This document shows positions 63,376 through 64,000 of a stretch of DNA of 64,000 nt, piece by piece. The stretch is from the NCBI RefSeq assembly GCF_950295315.1, contig NC_080172.1, forward strand, positions 113,291,512-113,355,511, in the 5' to 3' direction. Under the pieces are notes generated by a model that ran no database searches, had not been told where the DNA came from, and saw nothing but the letters and a program-made list of their open reading frames with translations. Position 1 is the first letter of the stretch; the number at the start of each line of letters is the position of its first letter. A program made the position numbers and the translations under genes. This DNA comes from Erinaceus europaeus (lineage: Eukaryota; Chordata; Mammalia; Eulipotyphla; Erinaceidae).

Positions 63376-63659
63376 AGAAAGATAAAAGACCAAGACCCTC
63401 ACTGCAATAAACCATCTATATTCCTAAAATTATATTTTGAAGAATGTTCCAAGCAATTTCTTTCTTTCTTTTTTTTTTTTTTCTTATTTGACAGTGGTCA
63501 GCTGTAATTTTGGGAGAGTAATTTCTTTTGGCATTTGTTTAATCAGGAACCTCTACTAAGGAGAGAGCCAAATGGAATGTCTGGCTGATCTGCTTTTTCT
63601 TCAGAATATTAAATTCATTTCTCAAGGGTTTGATTTCATGGCAGCTGGTGAGTTTGTTG

Positions 63660-63820
63660 TCAGACCAGGCTGGGTTCAAATTTTATTCTTGTCACTTATT
63701 GGCTCATGCAAATTGTTCTGATCTTGGCATCTCACTTGAAATGCAGTTGGTAAGGATCTCTGAGGAATATCTGAGGGTTACGTGACTTCATAAAAGTAAT
63801 AGAACCTGCTTCCCGGTAAA
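63660..63820 (+). mobile_element. MIR remnant
   Basis: GACCAGGCTGGGTTCAAATT, TTCTTGTCACTTATTGGCTC, CATGCAAATTGTTCTGATCT and TTACGTGACTTCATAAAAGT follow MIR from its B-box onward. Confidence 0.65.
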
Positions 63821-63954
63821 TGGTAAATGGTAAACCTGCCTTCCCAGTAAATGGCCAGTGAATTTTTATTCGATTGAAGTTGAATTTTTATGACAAATCA
63901 GTAACTTCAAGTTTGGGGGATGGAAGAAAGATAATAAGGGTGGTCGATGTTAAG

Positions 63955-64000
63955 GAAGGGGTTGGGTGTTGGCACATCAGTTGATCCTCAGAGCAGGTTA
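63955..64000 (+). mobile_element. SINE-A head, cut by the window end
   Basis: GGGGTTGGGTGTTGGCACAT then CAGTTGATCCTCAGAGCAG: the first about 45 bp of a SINE-A-like copy. Confidence 0.6.

Overview
This window is nuclear DNA of a eulipotyphlan mammal, most likely a hedgehog (Erinaceus or a close relative). The call rests on recognition from memory of dozens of tRNA-derived SINEs of the erinaceid kind and of L1 elements that share one characteristic 3'UTR. No database search was possible. I see no functional protein-coding gene, no intact exon and no functional RNA gene. Most open frames are chance frames or repeat translations. It reads as an intergenic or intronic stretch dominated by nested retrotransposons.

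Repeat classes used below. SINE-A has a tRNA-like head (motif CACCTGGTTGAGC), a body with CCACCTGCAG and AAGCTTCA, a pyrimidine tract and an AATAAATA tail. Some A copies carry an extra module of about 60 bp ('composite'). SINE-B has GGATCCCGGTTCGA, AGTCGCTTCAC and a CAACAA-rich tail. SINE-C is a short unit with ATAATGGTTATGCAAAGA and CAGAGCTGAGCAGTGCTCTGG. SINE-D has CTCAAGCATGAGGTCCTGAG. L1 copies are mostly 5'-truncated 3'UTR pieces on the minus strand. LTRs carry TG...CA ends and 6-bp target duplications, as in class II (beta-like) endogenous retroviruses. Ancient L2, MIR and L1M remnants are also present.

Layout. 1-6.4 kb holds SINEs and L1 3'UTRs, one of which carries a 5S rRNA retropseudogene without an A tail. 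6.48-8.91 kb is the most unusual object: a non-LTR retrotransposon of the jockey/I/R1 type (endonuclease, reverse transcriptase, C-terminal Cys/His region), a lineage not expected in placental mammals. It sits inside a hedgehog-type L1 and has a short target duplication. 9-17 kb holds L1 pieces, a 300-bp polypurine tract and an LTR nested in an L1. 17.4-21.8 kb holds two 5'-truncated endogenous retroviruses facing head to head. 22-33 kb holds L1 and SINE copies and a solo LTR. 33.15-33.82 kb is a twin-primed L1 with a perfect 12-bp target duplication. 36.19-41.58 kb is an L1 with both ends and its 12-bp target duplication, tandem 634-bp repeats in its 5'UTR, and an internal deletion joining ORF1 to the RT domain of ORF2. 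42-60 kb holds more L1, SINEs, four LTRs or probable LTRs, and long microsatellites. 60-64 kb is poor in young repeats.

The window is therefore mainly a record of retrotransposition. L1 supplied the machinery for the SINEs and the 5S copy, and the nesting order gives relative ages. The jockey-like element must be younger than the hedgehog-type L1 it interrupts, which makes horizontal transfer into this lineage the leading, untested, hypothesis.
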